Source: Nakamurella sp. A5-74 | GTDB taxonomy: Bacteria > Actinomycetota > Actinomycetes > Mycobacteriales > Nakamurellaceae | Direction: 5' to 3' | NCBI RefSeq assembly: GCF_040438885.1 | Contig: NZ_CP159218.1 | Span: 2,542,001 to 2,606,000 of the forward strand | DNA length: 64,000 nucleotides | Program-made: the position numbers and the translations under genes | Notes under the pieces: generated by a model | The model's database searches: none | Told to the model about the DNA's origin: nothing | What the model saw: only the letters and a program-made list of their open reading frames with translations | Shown here: positions 38,348-48,240 of the stretch, in pieces | Layout of the letters: each line of letters begins with the position of its first letter | Position numbering within the stretch: position 1 is the stretch's first letter

Positions 38348-39025
38348 TCAGGCGTCCGGGAACACGCAGAACTCGTTGCCCTCCGGATCGGCCATCACGG
38401 TCCACGGCCGACCCTCGTCGGGGGTCCTGAGCACTTGGGCGCCCGCGGTCTCGAGCGCAGCAGGGTCGCCGAAGAGGTCCAGATGGACCCGGTTCTTGAC
38501 GGTCTTGGGTTCCGGCACGTTGGCGAAGGCGATCGACTCGAACGGGGCATCGGGGAGGTGATCGATCCAGGAGTAGCTGTCGTCGTCCTCCGTGCCGTGG
38601 CCGGCACCCAGCAGGTCCGCCCACCATCGGGACTGCGCCTGCTGGTCGACAGCGTCGACCCCGAGCTCCATCAGGCCGGGTTCCGCTGAGCCCGGCGAGC
38701 CGTCGGTGAGGAACACGCAGAACTCGTTGCCCTCCGGATCGGCCAGCACCGTCCAGCCCTCGAGTCGATCCAGCTCGCGCGCCCCCAGTTCGAAGGCCTG
38801 CTCCAGCGATCGCAGTCGGATGTCGAGGTGCATGCGGTTCTTGGCCGAACGCTGCTCGGGCACCCGGTTGATCCAGACCCGCTGGGTGGGCGTTGCTCCA
38901 TCGAGGCTGATCACCACACCGTCCCTGGTCTGCGGGGCCAGACCGAGCAGCTCGGAGTAGAAGGCTCCCAGGAGATCCGGGTCGACAGCATCCAGGCAGA
39001 GGTCCTTGAAACGGGCGAGGCTCAT
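38348..39025 (-). CDS. VOC (glyoxalase-like) family protein, two domains
   Basis: 225 residues made of two glyoxalase-like VOC units (about 1-115 and 120-225). Each ends in WTV(L/M)ADPEGNEFCVF. The family binds a divalent metal and includes bleomycin-resistance proteins and dioxygenases; here the function is unknown. It is divergent from the ABC operon and starts 34 bases from the LacI-type operator, so it could also be influenced by that regulator. Confidence 0.88.
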   Translation of the reverse strand: MSLARFKDLCLDAVDPDLLGAFYSELLGLAPQTRDGVVISLDGATPTQRVWINRVPEQRSAKNRMHLDIRLRSLEQAFELGARELDRLEGWTVLADPEGNEFCVFLTDGSPGSAEPGLMELGVDAVDQQAQSRWWADLLGAGHGTEDDDSYSWIDHLPDAPFESIAFANVPEPKTVKNRVHLDLFGDPAALETAGAQVLRTPDEGRPWTVMADPEGNEFCVFPDA

Positions 39026-39050
39026 GGTGGAGAAGATACCGGGCGGGTCG

Positions 39051-39082
39051 TTGACGCACCGACTGTAAACGTTTACAGTCGG
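39051..39082 (+). promoter_or_regulatory. promoter overlapped by a 24-bp LacI-type operator
   Basis: A -35 TTGACG at 39051-39056, 17 bases of spacer and a -10 TACAGT at 39074-39079. A perfect 24-base palindrome with core TGTAAACGTTTACA occupies 39059-39082, so a bound repressor would cover spacer and -10. The core fits the classical LacI/CcpA-type pattern. It lies 83 bases before the first permease ATG. The regulator is probably the LacI protein encoded inside the operon at 44966. Confidence 0.85.
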
Positions 39083-39164
39083 CGAGGCTCCGATGACGCG
39101 GTGCCCCGGCAGTGCTTAGTCCCCGTTCGCTCCGCCCTTCAAAGACGAAGGAGTACCCCCGACC

Positions 39165-40103
39165 ATGACGGCGGCAGCCCAGGCTCCGGCCACCATCGAC
39201 CCGGGCCCGACCACACCACCCGCCGCCCGACGGCGACGCGGTACGCCGGTCGGCCTGTGGTTGCTCGTTCCCAGTCTCCTGCCGGTGATCGCGTTCAGCG
39301 TCTACCCCCTGCTGAACGGGATCTGGCTCGGGTTCACCGATGCCCGCGCCGGCGCGGGTGTGCAATTCGCGTTCAACGGCGTCCAGAACTACGAGCGTCT
39401 GTTCGACGACGGATTGTTCTGGAACTCGTTCGGGATCGGACTGGTCTGGGCTTTCAGTGTGACCATCCTGCAGTTCCTGCTCAGCCTCGGCCTCGCCCTG
39501 CTGCTCAACGCGGGGTTGCGGTTCCAGTGGCTGGTGCGGCCGTTGGCGCTGGTGCCGTGGGCGATGCCGTCGGTCGTGGTCGCCATCCTGTGGAAGCTGA
39601 TCTACCAGCCGGATGCCGGCATCCTCAACGCATTCCTCAAGAACCTGGGGATCATCGACACCAACATCAACTGGCTCGGCAGCTTCACCCTCGCCCTGCC
39701 GGCCGTGATCGTCGTCGGGGTCTGGGCCGGGATGCCGCAGACCACCATCGCCCTGCTGGCCGGGCTGCAGAACACCTCGACCGACCTCCACGAGGCGGCG
39801 TCACTCGACGGAGCCGGTGCGTGGCAGCGGTTCCGCTCCGTCACCCTGCCTGCTCTCAAGCCGGTGATCATCGCCATCACGTCGCTGGACTTCGTCTGGA
39901 ACTTCAACTCCTTCGGCCTGGTCTACGTGCTCACCGAGGGTGGGCCCGGCGGCCGCACCAAGCTGCCGATGTTGTTCGCCTACGAGAGTGCCTTCAGCAG
40001 CGGCGAGTTCGGGTACGCGGCCGCGATGGGCAACGCCATGGTCGTGCTCATCCTCGCGATGCTCGGCGTGTACCTGTGGCGTCAGCTGAAGGAGAACACC
40101 TGA
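39165..40103 (+). CDS. carbohydrate ABC transporter permease, MalF type
   Basis: 312 residues with about six membrane helices after a Pro/Ala-rich cytoplasmic start. The cytoplasmic EAA loop is TSTDLHEAASLDGAGAWQRF, which docks the ATPase. It pairs with the next permease, overlapping by one base (TGATG). AAGGAG precedes the start. No ATPase gene is in the operon, so a shared MsmK/UgpC-like ATPase must energise it. The substrate class is a sugar or glycoside by family and context. Confidence 0.93.
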   Translation: MTAAAQAPATIDPGPTTPPAARRRRGTPVGLWLLVPSLLPVIAFSVYPLLNGIWLGFTDARAGAGVQFAFNGVQNYERLFDDGLFWNSFGIGLVWAFSVTILQFLLSLGLALLLNAGLRFQWLVRPLALVPWAMPSVVVAILWKLIYQPDAGILNAFLKNLGIIDTNINWLGSFTLALPAVIVVGVWAGMPQTTIALLAGLQNTSTDLHEAASLDGAGAWQRFRSVTLPALKPVIIAITSLDFVWNFNSFGLVYVLTEGGPGGRTKLPMLFAYESAFSSGEFGYAAAMGNAMVVLILAMLGVYLWRQLKENT

Positions 40104-40936
40104 TGCGCACCCGCCCGATCACTCGCGTGGGTCAGTACGTCGCCCTGCTCGCGTACATCGTCTTCCTGGGATTCCCGTTGCTGTGGCTGTTCTCCACGGC
40201 TTTCAAATCGCCTCGCGAGGTGATCTCGCTCGACCCGACACTGCTCCCCCGCACCTGGTCGCTGGACAGCTTCAGGGTGGCGCTGGACAACACCGAGCTG
40301 TTCCCGTCACTGCTCAACTCGCTGATCGTCGCCGTCAGCACCGCGATCCTGACAACGGTCATCGCGCTGCCGGCCGCCTACGCGCTCGCCCGGCACCGCA
40401 GCAAGCTGCGCACGGTGACGGTCGGCTGGATCCTGGTCAGCCAGGTGTTCCCGTTCGTGCTGATCGTCATCCCGGTGTTCATCGTGCTGCGGAACCTGGG
40501 GCTGCTCAACACCCTGCCCGGGCTGGTACTGGTCTACGTGGTGTGGGCGCTGCCGTTCACGCTGTGGATGCTGCAGGGCTACGTCTCGGCGATCCCCCGT
40601 GATCTGGAGGAGGCAGCGGCCACCGACGGGGCCTCCCGCGGCCAGGTACTGCTCAGGGTCATCTTCCCGTTGCTCGCACCGGGTCTCGTGGCGACTGCGA
40701 TGTTCGCCTTCATCAGTGCCTGGAACGAGTTCTTCTTCGCCCTGGTGGTGATCACCGATCCCGCCAAGGAGACGGCGCCGCTGCTGCTGGCGCGCTACGT
40801 CGGGGGTGAGGGGCTGGTGAACCTCGGCCCGTTGGCCGCGACCGCCCTGATCACCACCCTCCCCAGCCTGCTCATCTTCGCTGTCGCCCAACGCAAGTTG
40901 GTCTCCGGGATGCTCGCGGGCTCGGTCAAGGGATGA
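40103..40936 (+). CDS. carbohydrate ABC transporter permease, MalG type
   Basis: 277 residues, six predicted helices, with the EAA loop IPRDLEEAAATDGASRGQVLLR. It starts MRTRPITRVGQYV at the ATG that overlaps the stop of the first permease. A longer upstream frame is not credible. It ends with AQRKLVSGMLAGSVKG, the usual MalG C terminus. Confidence 0.93.
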   Translation: MRTRPITRVGQYVALLAYIVFLGFPLLWLFSTAFKSPREVISLDPTLLPRTWSLDSFRVALDNTELFPSLLNSLIVAVSTAILTTVIALPAAYALARHRSKLRTVTVGWILVSQVFPFVLIVIPVFIVLRNLGLLNTLPGLVLVYVVWALPFTLWMLQGYVSAIPRDLEEAAATDGASRGQVLLRVIFPLLAPGLVATAMFAFISAWNEFFFALVVITDPAKETAPLLLARYVGGEGLVNLGPLAATALITTLPSLLIFAVAQRKLVSGMLAGSVKG

Positions 40937-40992
40937 CCGCCCGGCACGTCCCCCCTGCCAGTCCAGACCGTCAACACCACGAAGGAGCTCTC

Positions 40993-42318
40993 ATGAAGAG
41001 AACCCGTCCACACATCCTGCGCCGCAGCAGCCTTGCCGCCCTGGCGCTCGGTTCCACCCTGCTGCTGTCGGCGTGCGTCAGCAACTCCGGCGGCGGTCAG
41101 GTGAGCACCGCCGGCAGCTCCCTGGCCCCGGATGAGAAGGTGTCGCTGACGTTCTCCAGCTACGCCTTCCAGGCACCGACCGTGGCTGCCACCGAGAAGA
41201 TCGTCAGCGACTGGAATGCAGCCAACCCCAACATCCAGGTGACCTATCAGAAGGTCGCCGCCGAATCGGTGCACGACAAGCTGGTGACCCAGTTCGCCGG
41301 CAACCAGGCGCCCGACATCATCCACGACGAGTCGGCCGACATCGCGGGCTTCTCCCGCCAGGGCTACCTCGCCGACCTGTCGCCGATGGTCCCTGCCGAC
41401 CTGAAATCCGATGTGCCGCAGTCGGTCTGGGACTCGGTGACCTACGATGGAAAGATCACCGGCACGCCGACGATCGCGCAGGTGTACACCATCTTCGTCA
41501 ACAAGAAGCTGCTTGCGGCGGCCGGTGTCGCACTGCCGACCGCCGACAAGCCTTGGACGTGGGACGATCTGGCGACCAACGCGAAGAAGCTCTCCTCCGG
41601 CACCGTCAGCGGGCTGGCCTGGGGTCTGAAGTCGCCGACCGCGGGCATCATGTCGACCGGCCTGGCCTTCGACGGCACCTTCTTCAGCGGCGATTCCAAG
41701 GCCCCGACGGTCACCGTCGGCGACAACGAGCTGCAGGTCCCGAACCGGATCACGAAGATGCTGGCCGACGGGTCGATGGCCAAGGATTCGGTCTCGCTGT
41801 CCGGCAGTGACGTGCTGGCCGGCTACTTCGGCGGCAAGTACGCAATGATCATGGCCGGTAACTACATCGCCACTCAGATCGACGAGCAGGCGCCCGCCGA
41901 CTTCGACTGGACGATGCTGCCGCTGCTCAAGGGCACCAACCAGCACCAGGCCTCCAACCCGCAGACCCTCAGCATCGCCAAGCAGAGCAAGTACCCGGCG
42001 CAGGCCATGCAGTTCATCGCCTACTTCATGAAGTCGGAGAACCTGGCTGCCATCGCCGAGGGTGACGCGCTGATCCCGGTGACTGCCTCGGCGTCGGCGG
42101 CGATGGGCAAGAAGCTCGGGACGGGGCACGGCTGGGACGCGATCCTGGGCAGCGCCGACCAGCTCGTCGACGCGCCGTGGAACAAGGCCGACAAGTTCCC
42201 CGACTGGAAGTCGAAGTACGCAACACCCGCCTACCAGGAGTTCCTCGCGGGTAAGACCGATGCTGCCGGTCTGGGCACCGCGCTCACCACCGGCTGGAAG
42301 ACCCTCTCCGGCGGCTGA
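40993..42318 (+). CDS. extracellular sugar-binding lipoprotein (ABC solute-binding)
   Basis: 441 residues from ATG 40993, with GAAGGAG upstream. The signal peptide ends at LLLSAC, with the lipid-bearing Cys at residue 28. The mature part is a type 1 extracellular solute-binding protein: EKVSLTFSSYAFQAPT, then a KSPTAGIMSTGLAFDG region. Residues such as the GDALIPVTASA segment belong to the hinge lobe. It captures the ligand for the two permeases. Ligand identity is not readable from sequence. Confidence 0.93.
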   Translation: MKRTRPHILRRSSLAALALGSTLLLSACVSNSGGGQVSTAGSSLAPDEKVSLTFSSYAFQAPTVAATEKIVSDWNAANPNIQVTYQKVAAESVHDKLVTQFAGNQAPDIIHDESADIAGFSRQGYLADLSPMVPADLKSDVPQSVWDSVTYDGKITGTPTIAQVYTIFVNKKLLAAAGVALPTADKPWTWDDLATNAKKLSSGTVSGLAWGLKSPTAGIMSTGLAFDGTFFSGDSKAPTVTVGDNELQVPNRITKMLADGSMAKDSVSLSGSDVLAGYFGGKYAMIMAGNYIATQIDEQAPADFDWTMLPLLKGTNQHQASNPQTLSIAKQSKYPAQAMQFIAYFMKSENLAAIAEGDALIPVTASASAAMGKKLGTGHGWDAILGSADQLVDAPWNKADKFPDWKSKYATPAYQEFLAGKTDAAGLGTALTTGWKTLSGG

Positions 42319-42390
42319 TCCACCCCCGCTCGCCCTCTCCCGTCAGCACCTCCCACCGTGCCGCAGAGCCGGCTCATGCCAGGAAGAACC

Positions 42391-43563
42391 ATGAACCTCT
42401 TGCAGGACAAAGCAATCGGAGCCCTCGCTGCAGCAGCGGTCGGCGATGCCATCGGCGGTGCGACGGAGGGCCGCAGCGCCGAGGAGATCGTCGCCCGGTA
42501 CGGCGGATTCGTCGAGGGCATCACCGAGTACTTCATGCCCGACTGGCGGACGGCGAAGCCGATGTCGCCGTACTTCAAGGGAGACGGCCACGTCACCGAC
42601 GACACCCTGATGACCAACCTGCTCATCGACGTCTACGACGAACGTCAACGGCACCTCGACGCCTTCGACATCGCCGACGGGCTGGTTCCGCGGATGATGA
42701 ATCAACTCACCTGGATCCCGGAGCTTGAACGGGAGACGGTCCCGTTGCTGCGGGTGTTCCTCGCGGAGAAATGGTTGGTGACCCGGCTGCACTACGGTCA
42801 CATCGATCCTCGCGAGGGTGGGGTGGGCAACGTCGTGAACTGCGGTGCTGCCATGTACATGGCCCCGGTCGGAATCGCGAACGCAGGTGATCCGGCCGGC
42901 GCCTACGCCGAGGCCTCCGAGTTGGCCGGTGCACACCAGTCCAGTTACGGCAGGGAGGCTGCCGCCGTCTTCGCCGCCGCGATCGCCGCGGCGATGACGC
43001 CGGGAATCGATGTGGACGGGGTGCTGCAGGCCGTCCTGGGACTGGCCAGGGACGGTACCGCCGCAGCGATCCGTGCGGTGCTGGAAGCGGCCGCGGGTGT
43101 GCCCGACTGGCAACGGGCGATCCCGGTGCTGCGGGCCGCGATCACACCGTTCGACACCGTCGGCCCGGAGTACCGCACGCCGGTGATGGATGCTCGGCGG
43201 CCGAGCCGGGTCCGCGCGATCGAGGAGCTTCCGGTGGCGCTGGGCTTCCTGGCGGTCACCGGCGGCGACGTGCGCGGCTGCATCCTCGGCGCGACGAACT
43301 ACGGCCGGGACTCCGACTCGATCGCCACCATGGGCGGCGCCATCGCAGGCGCGCTCGGCGGCGAATCCTCCGTGCCCGCCGAGTGGGTGGAGACCGTGGC
43401 CCGGGAGTCGCGGCTCGACCTGCGCGCCGGCGGACTCCGGATGGCCGCGGTGGCGCAGGCGATCCGCACCGCGGACGCGGCAGCCTTCGCCCGCCGGGAA
43501 CACGCGTTCGCGGCCCTGACCGCCGCCGACGGGCCGGGCAACGGCGAGGCGGCACTGTCGTGA
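42391..43563 (+). CDS. ADP-ribosylglycohydrolase family protein 1
   Basis: 390 residues from ATG 42391, with AGGAAG nine bases upstream. DraG-type metal-site motifs are intact: AVGDAIGGATEG at the N terminus, GDGHVTDDTLM near residue 69, and YGRDSDSIATMGGAIAGALGG near residue 306. The family removes ADP-ribose or cleaves other N- or O-glycosidic ribose bonds. Its place in a sugar operon argues for a small-molecule substrate. Its stop overlaps the next gene as GTGA. Confidence 0.9.
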   Translation: MNLLQDKAIGALAAAAVGDAIGGATEGRSAEEIVARYGGFVEGITEYFMPDWRTAKPMSPYFKGDGHVTDDTLMTNLLIDVYDERQRHLDAFDIADGLVPRMMNQLTWIPELERETVPLLRVFLAEKWLVTRLHYGHIDPREGGVGNVVNCGAAMYMAPVGIANAGDPAGAYAEASELAGAHQSSYGREAAAVFAAAIAAAMTPGIDVDGVLQAVLGLARDGTAAAIRAVLEAAAGVPDWQRAIPVLRAAITPFDTVGPEYRTPVMDARRPSRVRAIEELPVALGFLAVTGGDVRGCILGATNYGRDSDSIATMGGAIAGALGGESSVPAEWVETVARESRLDLRAGGLRMAAVAQAIRTADAAAFARREHAFAALTAADGPGNGEAALS

Positions 43564-44969
43564 ACCCGCAGCCCAGACCGGTGACCTGGGTGCAGCCGGA
43601 GGACCTGCTACGCCACGAGCTCTGGCAGTCGGCTCGTGAACTCGGACCCGACCAGCAGGATGCGCTGCAGCGGATCGCGGACCGCTGGGTCGGAGCCGGC
43701 GGCACGCTGCCGCCACCGCACGTCGGTGCGTCACCGGAGCTCGGGGACAGACACCTGCGCCCGCTCGCCGAGGAGCTGCTCGCAGCGGTGGCCGCGATCC
43801 CCCGGCAGTCCGATCCGGCGCTACCCGACGACTGGACCGGGATCGCGGCGATCGTCGAATCCACTGCGGCGCAGTATGTGCGGCACGGTGCCGGCACCGA
43901 CGCCGACGCGCTGAGCGGAGCCTGGCTGGGCCGCACGGTGGGCTGTGTCCTGGGCAAGCCCGTCGAGAAGATCCCGCGCCGTGGGATCGAGGACATCCTG
44001 CGCAGCGGTGACCGGTGGCCGCTGCGGAGCTATTTCACCGCGCGCGGTCTGCCCGTCGAGGTCGCGGAGCGGTGGCCGTGGAACCGGGTGAGCGGACCCA
44101 CGAGCCTGATCGAGAACATCGACGGCGCACCGGAGGACGACGATCTCAACTTCACCCTGATGGCCCTGCGCCTGCTGGAGCGGGTCGGCCTCGACTTCAC
44201 CTCCGCCGATGTCGCACAGTCCTGGCTGCTCGACCTGCCCGCAGGGCGCAGCTTCACCGCGGAACGGATCGCGTACCGCAACCTGCTCTGCGGTCTCGAG
44301 CCGCCGGACACTGCGCGGGTGGGCAACCCGTACCGGGAATGGATCGGGGCGCAGATCCGCACCGACCTCTACGGCTGGGTCGGTCCCGGTGATCCGCTGG
44401 GTGCTGCCCGTCGGGCACACCGGGACGCCTCCGTCAGCCACACCCGCAACGGGCTCTACTGCGCGATGGCGCTGGCCGCGATGGGTTCGATCGCCGTGGT
44501 CCGCACTCCGGACCGTCCCGGTATCGCGGACGTGCTGGATGCCGGCCTGGCCGTCGTCCCTCCCGACAGTGCCGCAGCTGCGGCCATCATCCTGGGTCGC
44601 CGGCTGGCGACCGACGGGCTCCCGCCCGAGGACGCGTACGTCGCGCTGGAGCGGGCCTATCCCGACCTGCACTGGGTGCATGCGCTCAACAACACCGCGC
44701 TGGTGGCCTACGCCCTCACATTCGGGGAAGGCGCCTTCGACCGCTCGATCTGCACCGTGGTTGCCGGCGGCTGGGACACCGACTCCAACGGCGCCAGCGT
44801 CGGCGGGATCGTGGGTGCGCTGACCGGAGCATCAAGCATCGATCCGGAGTGGACCACACCGCTGCGCGACCGGTTGAGCTCTGCCCTGCCCGGCGAGGAC
44901 GGTGGGGCGATCACTGCTGCCGCGGCGCGCACCCTGGCCCTCGTCGGATCCGGTGGCGATGTGTCATGA
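43560..44969 (+). CDS. ADP-ribosylglycohydrolase family protein 2
   Basis: 469 residues from GTG 43560 (VNPQPRPVTWVQPED). An extra helical N-terminal region of about 110 residues precedes the catalytic fold. GAWLGRTVGCVLGKPVE, EDDDLNFTLMALRLLE and GGWDTDSNGASVGGIVGAL are the metal motifs, all acidic residues kept. It is only distantly similar to protein 1, so the two are not a recent duplication. It may take a related but different substrate. It overlaps the first enzyme and the LacI gene, four bases each. Confidence 0.9.
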   Translation: MNPQPRPVTWVQPEDLLRHELWQSARELGPDQQDALQRIADRWVGAGGTLPPPHVGASPELGDRHLRPLAEELLAAVAAIPRQSDPALPDDWTGIAAIVESTAAQYVRHGAGTDADALSGAWLGRTVGCVLGKPVEKIPRRGIEDILRSGDRWPLRSYFTARGLPVEVAERWPWNRVSGPTSLIENIDGAPEDDDLNFTLMALRLLERVGLDFTSADVAQSWLLDLPAGRSFTAERIAYRNLLCGLEPPDTARVGNPYREWIGAQIRTDLYGWVGPGDPLGAARRAHRDASVSHTRNGLYCAMALAAMGSIAVVRTPDRPGIADVLDAGLAVVPPDSAAAAAIILGRRLATDGLPPEDAYVALERAYPDLHWVHALNNTALVAYALTFGEGAFDRSICTVVAGGWDTDSNGASVGGIVGALTGASSIDPEWTTPLRDRLSSALPGEDGGAITAAAARTLALVGSGGDVS

Positions 44970-45994
44970 GCGCCGAGAGTGACCCTGCCGGTGCGGTGCG
45001 GACCGGCCGACGCCCGACGGTCGTCGAGGTGGCCGCCCGGGCCGGCGTCTCCACCGCGTCCGTGTCCCGGGTGCTGAACGGCAAACTCGCCCGACCCGAC
45101 ACCATGGACCGGGTGCGGGCCGCGGTGATCGAGCTCGGATATCGCCCGGACGCCACCGGCCGTGCGCTGAAACTCGGTGCTGCACAACAGATCGCATTCG
45201 CCGTCGACGATCTGGCCAACCCGGTCTACACCGAGATGATGCGCGGGGTCGAGGAGGGGTTGACCTCCACCGGAGCCCGTCTGCTGGTGACCTCCACCGG
45301 TCAGGACCCGGCCGACACCCTGGCCCTGGTACGCAGCCTCGGTCGGGGCTACGCCGACGGCCTGGTGATCAGCCCGCTGCGCCGCACGCCGGCCCTGGTC
45401 CGCGCGCTGGTCGAGTGCCCGGTACCGGTCGTCATCGTGGGTGATCCTGGCGCCACCGATGCCCTCGACCGGGTGCGGGTCGATTCGGGTGCCGGGATCC
45501 GACTCGCCTACCGCCATCTGTTGGACACCGGGCGTCGCCGGATCTGCTTCGTCAACGGCCCCGAGCAGACCTCGCCGGGAGCTGCTCGCGGCTCCGCGCA
45601 TCGACGGTGCGCTGCGGAGTGGGGCGGTTCGGCCGGGACGGTCTCGGTCGATGCCTTCACCGTCGAGGCCGGCGAACATGCCTGGCTCCAGGTGTGCCTG
45701 CTGGAACCGGATGCGCTGATCGCAGCGAACGACCTGCTCGCCCTGGGCGCGATCCGAGCTGCCGAGGCCGCCGGGATCCGTGTTCCGCACGACCTCGCCG
45801 TGGTCGGGGTCGACGACATTCCCTTCGCCCGCATCTTCTCGCCGGCCCTGACCTCGGTGTCGCTGCGGGCGCGCGAACGTGGACGGCTCGCCGCCGAGCT
45901 GTTGCTGCAGCGGATGTCCGATCCGGCGCGGCCGGCGGTCACGGTCAGCGTCGAGCCGGAACTGCTGGTCAGGGAGTCCTCGTGGCGACGATGA
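44966..45994 (+). CDS. LacI family transcriptional regulator of the operon
   Basis: 342 residues from ATG 44966, overlapping the previous stop as ATGA. The helix-turn-helix [24 protein letters not shown] is textbook LacI, and the hinge region follows ([16 protein letters not shown]). The effector domain includes VFVGDPGAT-like and [20 protein letters not shown] blocks. Being inside the operon it controls, it probably autoregulates through 39059-39082. Confidence 0.94.
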   Translation: MSAESDPAGAVRTGRRPTVVEVAARAGVSTASVSRVLNGKLARPDTMDRVRAAVIELGYRPDATGRALKLGAAQQIAFAVDDLANPVYTEMMRGVEEGLTSTGARLLVTSTGQDPADTLALVRSLGRGYADGLVISPLRRTPALVRALVECPVPVVIVGDPGATDALDRVRVDSGAGIRLAYRHLLDTGRRRICFVNGPEQTSPGAARGSAHRRCAAEWGGSAGTVSVDAFTVEAGEHAWLQVCLLEPDALIAANDLLALGAIRAAEAAGIRVPHDLAVVGVDDIPFARIFSPALTSVSLRARERGRLAAELLLQRMSDPARPAVTVSVEPELLVRESSWRR

Positions 45995-48240
45995 CCAATG
46001 TCTCCGCGGGTTCCGGTCCTCCCGGTGACGACGGGCCGCTCCCCGTCCTGTCGATCCCGACGGACGCTGCCGATGCGGCCGCCGCCGCAGTGGCCACCGA
46101 TGCTCCGCTCAACCCGCTCGTCCCGCGTCCGCTGGACCGCCCGCAGGAGGTCCCGCTCGAGCCCGACGCCGACCTGTCGGCGTTGGACGACGCGAAGATC
46201 TTCGCCGCACCCGACGATCCGGCGCTGTGGCCGCAGTGGCGACGTCGACTGCACGAGTGGCGGCGCGAAGCGGTCGCCCGCAGCAGCTACGACGACGACC
46301 TCTACCGCCGGGACGACCTGGCCTGGATCTCGCGCTGTTTCGTCATCTCCCAGATCTGGTTGTGGGACGAGCTGCTCTTCGACTGGCAGACGGGTCGGTT
46401 CACCCCGGAGCGGATGATCCAGGACGCCCGGGAGCGCTTCGGCGGCTTCGATGCGGTGGTGCTGTGGCACGCATATCCGGTGATCGGTATCGACGACCGG
46501 AACCAGTGGGACTACTACCACGACGTGGACGGCCTGTCGGACGTCGTGCGAGCGTTCCACGATGCCGGGATCCGGGTGTTCATCGACTACAACCCGTGGG
46601 ACACCGGGACCCGCCGCAACGGCTACGACCCCGAGCTGCTGGCGGACATGGTCGCAGACCTCGGCTTCGACGGCGTCTTCCTGGACACCCTGCGCGAAGG
46701 TCGCGGAGAGCTCGTCGCCGGTGTCCGCCGGGCCCGTTCCGGGGTGGCGCTGCAGGGTGAGTCCAGGGTGTCGATGGCCCGGCTGGTCGACCACCCGATG
46801 TCCTGGGCCCAGTGGTTCGCCGACTCGCCGGTACCCGGGGTGCTGCGCTCGCACTACTTCGAACGCCGCCACATGATGCACCACGTCCGCCGGTGGCACC
46901 GCGACCACTCCGTCGAACTGCAATCGGCCTGGTTCAACGGCGTCGGGGTGATGGTGTGGGAGGTCGTGTTCGGGGTCTGGGTCGGTTGGAACGATCGCGA
47001 CAGCCTCACCCTCCGGCGGATGAGCACCGCCCAGCGGGCACTGTCGAAGTTGTTGCGGGACGGCATCTTCACCCCGCTGGTCGATCTGGGTCCCGACGCC
47101 GCGCAGCTGACCGTGTTCGGCTCCACCTTCCGGTCGGGGCGTGAGTCCCTGTTGGCACTCGTCAACCGCGGAGCCCACGATCGGGTGTTGCGGCTCCCGG
47201 TCGCCGAGGCCCCGGACGGGTCTGCACGCAGGACCACCTCCGGTCTCGGACCGGTGCTCGACATCTGGACCGGCCGGGAGGCGCCGGTCGCCGACGGGCA
47301 CGTCCAGGTGCTGGTTCCGGCCGGCGGCATCGGCGGTCTCTGGCAGCCCCCGCCGGGGGCGGACACCTCCTGGCTGCTCCCGTTGACCGAGCAGCCCGAC
47401 GATCCTCGGCCGCATCCGTCCACCGCGTTCCACCATCGACACAGCGAGCGGGTGCCGGTACCGACCGCGACCACGCGAACCGCCGCGTCCCTGCGGCTGC
47501 CGACCGTGCCGATCACGGCCGGCGACTACACGCTCACCGTCCGGTTCCGGTTCCGGGAGACCGGGATGTACGACGGAGCGCCGTTCGTCGATGAGTGGAA
47601 GCCCCTGCCGCCCCGGCTGCACGACCTGCGCACCCTGGACCGTCGGGTGCACCTGGCGTCCGACGTCGCCGTCGCGACCCTCGAGGTCTCAGAACGTGAC
47701 TTCGCGGAGTTCGTCGCGGCCACCGACCGGGGGGCCCGGATTCCGTCGTGGCGCCGACCGGCCTGGGCTGGACGCAGCATTCAGGATGCGGCGATCCACC
47801 ATCCGGTCACCGAGGTGTCGCTGTCCGACGCCAGGGCCTACGCCGCGTGGGCCGGCGGGCGACTGCCCACCGAGGACGAGTGGCAACTAGCGGCGGCCGA
47901 CCCCGGTTTCCGGCGACGGGATCCGTTGGTGTGGAACCTGACCGAGAGCGAGCACACCGACGGCCGGACGCGCTTCATGATGCTCAAGGGCGGCTCGGCC
48001 TACCAGAGCTCGGGTTCCCCCTGGTACTTCGACAGCGGCCCGCAGCCACGGGAGTTCTCGGCGAAGTACCTGTTGCCCGGCCAGGGGTTGGGCCGATCGC
48101 AGACGATCGGCTTCCGCATCGCCTTCGTACTGGCCTCCGAAACCGACGGCCTGCACGCCCGCATGCCCACACGTCAGCACGCCCATATTCCCGCACGCCC
48201 GTACCGACCGACCGACCGACCCACCGACCAGGAGAGCTGA
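45982..48240 (+). CDS. TIM-barrel (glycoside-hydrolase-like) plus FGE-like fusion
   Basis: 752 residues from GTG 45982, with AGGGAG five bases upstream; ATG 45991 (749 residues) overlaps the LacI stop and is an alternative. Residues about 150-370 look like a glycoside hydrolase TIM barrel: [38 protein letters not shown] near 230 and ALQGESRV near 256 hold candidate acid residues. A beta-rich region follows. Residues about 530-720 match the formylglycine-generating-enzyme fold ([37 protein letters not shown]), but the two catalytic cysteines are absent. So it is probably a binding or structural module. The last 25 residues are repeat-derived. Confidence 0.8.
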   Translation: MATMTNVSAGSGPPGDDGPLPVLSIPTDAADAAAAAVATDAPLNPLVPRPLDRPQEVPLEPDADLSALDDAKIFAAPDDPALWPQWRRRLHEWRREAVARSSYDDDLYRRDDLAWISRCFVISQIWLWDELLFDWQTGRFTPERMIQDARERFGGFDAVVLWHAYPVIGIDDRNQWDYYHDVDGLSDVVRAFHDAGIRVFIDYNPWDTGTRRNGYDPELLADMVADLGFDGVFLDTLREGRGELVAGVRRARSGVALQGESRVSMARLVDHPMSWAQWFADSPVPGVLRSHYFERRHMMHHVRRWHRDHSVELQSAWFNGVGVMVWEVVFGVWVGWNDRDSLTLRRMSTAQRALSKLLRDGIFTPLVDLGPDAAQLTVFGSTFRSGRESLLALVNRGAHDRVLRLPVAEAPDGSARRTTSGLGPVLDIWTGREAPVADGHVQVLVPAGGIGGLWQPPPGADTSWLLPLTEQPDDPRPHPSTAFHHRHSERVPVPTATTRTAASLRLPTVPITAGDYTLTVRFRFRETGMYDGAPFVDEWKPLPPRLHDLRTLDRRVHLASDVAVATLEVSERDFAEFVAATDRGARIPSWRRPAWAGRSIQDAAIHHPVTEVSLSDARAYAAWAGGRLPTEDEWQLAAADPGFRRRDPLVWNLTESEHTDGRTRFMMLKGGSAYQSSGSPWYFDSGPQPREFSAKYLLPGQGLGRSQTIGFRIAFVLASETDGLHARMPTRQHAHIPARPYRPTDRPTDQES
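48203..48229 (+). repeat. tetranucleotide repeat in the fusion gene 3' end
   Basis: Four perfect ACCG units and further imperfect ones encode RPTDRPTD just before the stop codon. Slippage would change only the last ten or so residues. Confidence 0.7.

Noticed and set aside
38238-39791. A long N-terminal extension of the penicillin-binding protein, antisense to the VOC and ABC genes
   Set aside because: The extra part is low-complexity and overlaps real genes. The lipoprotein signal starts cleanly at 38237.
45982-48240. Active formylglycine-generating enzyme or sulfatase maturation role
   Set aside because: The cysteine pair needed for catalysis is not present in the FGE-like part, and there is no sulfatase gene in the window.
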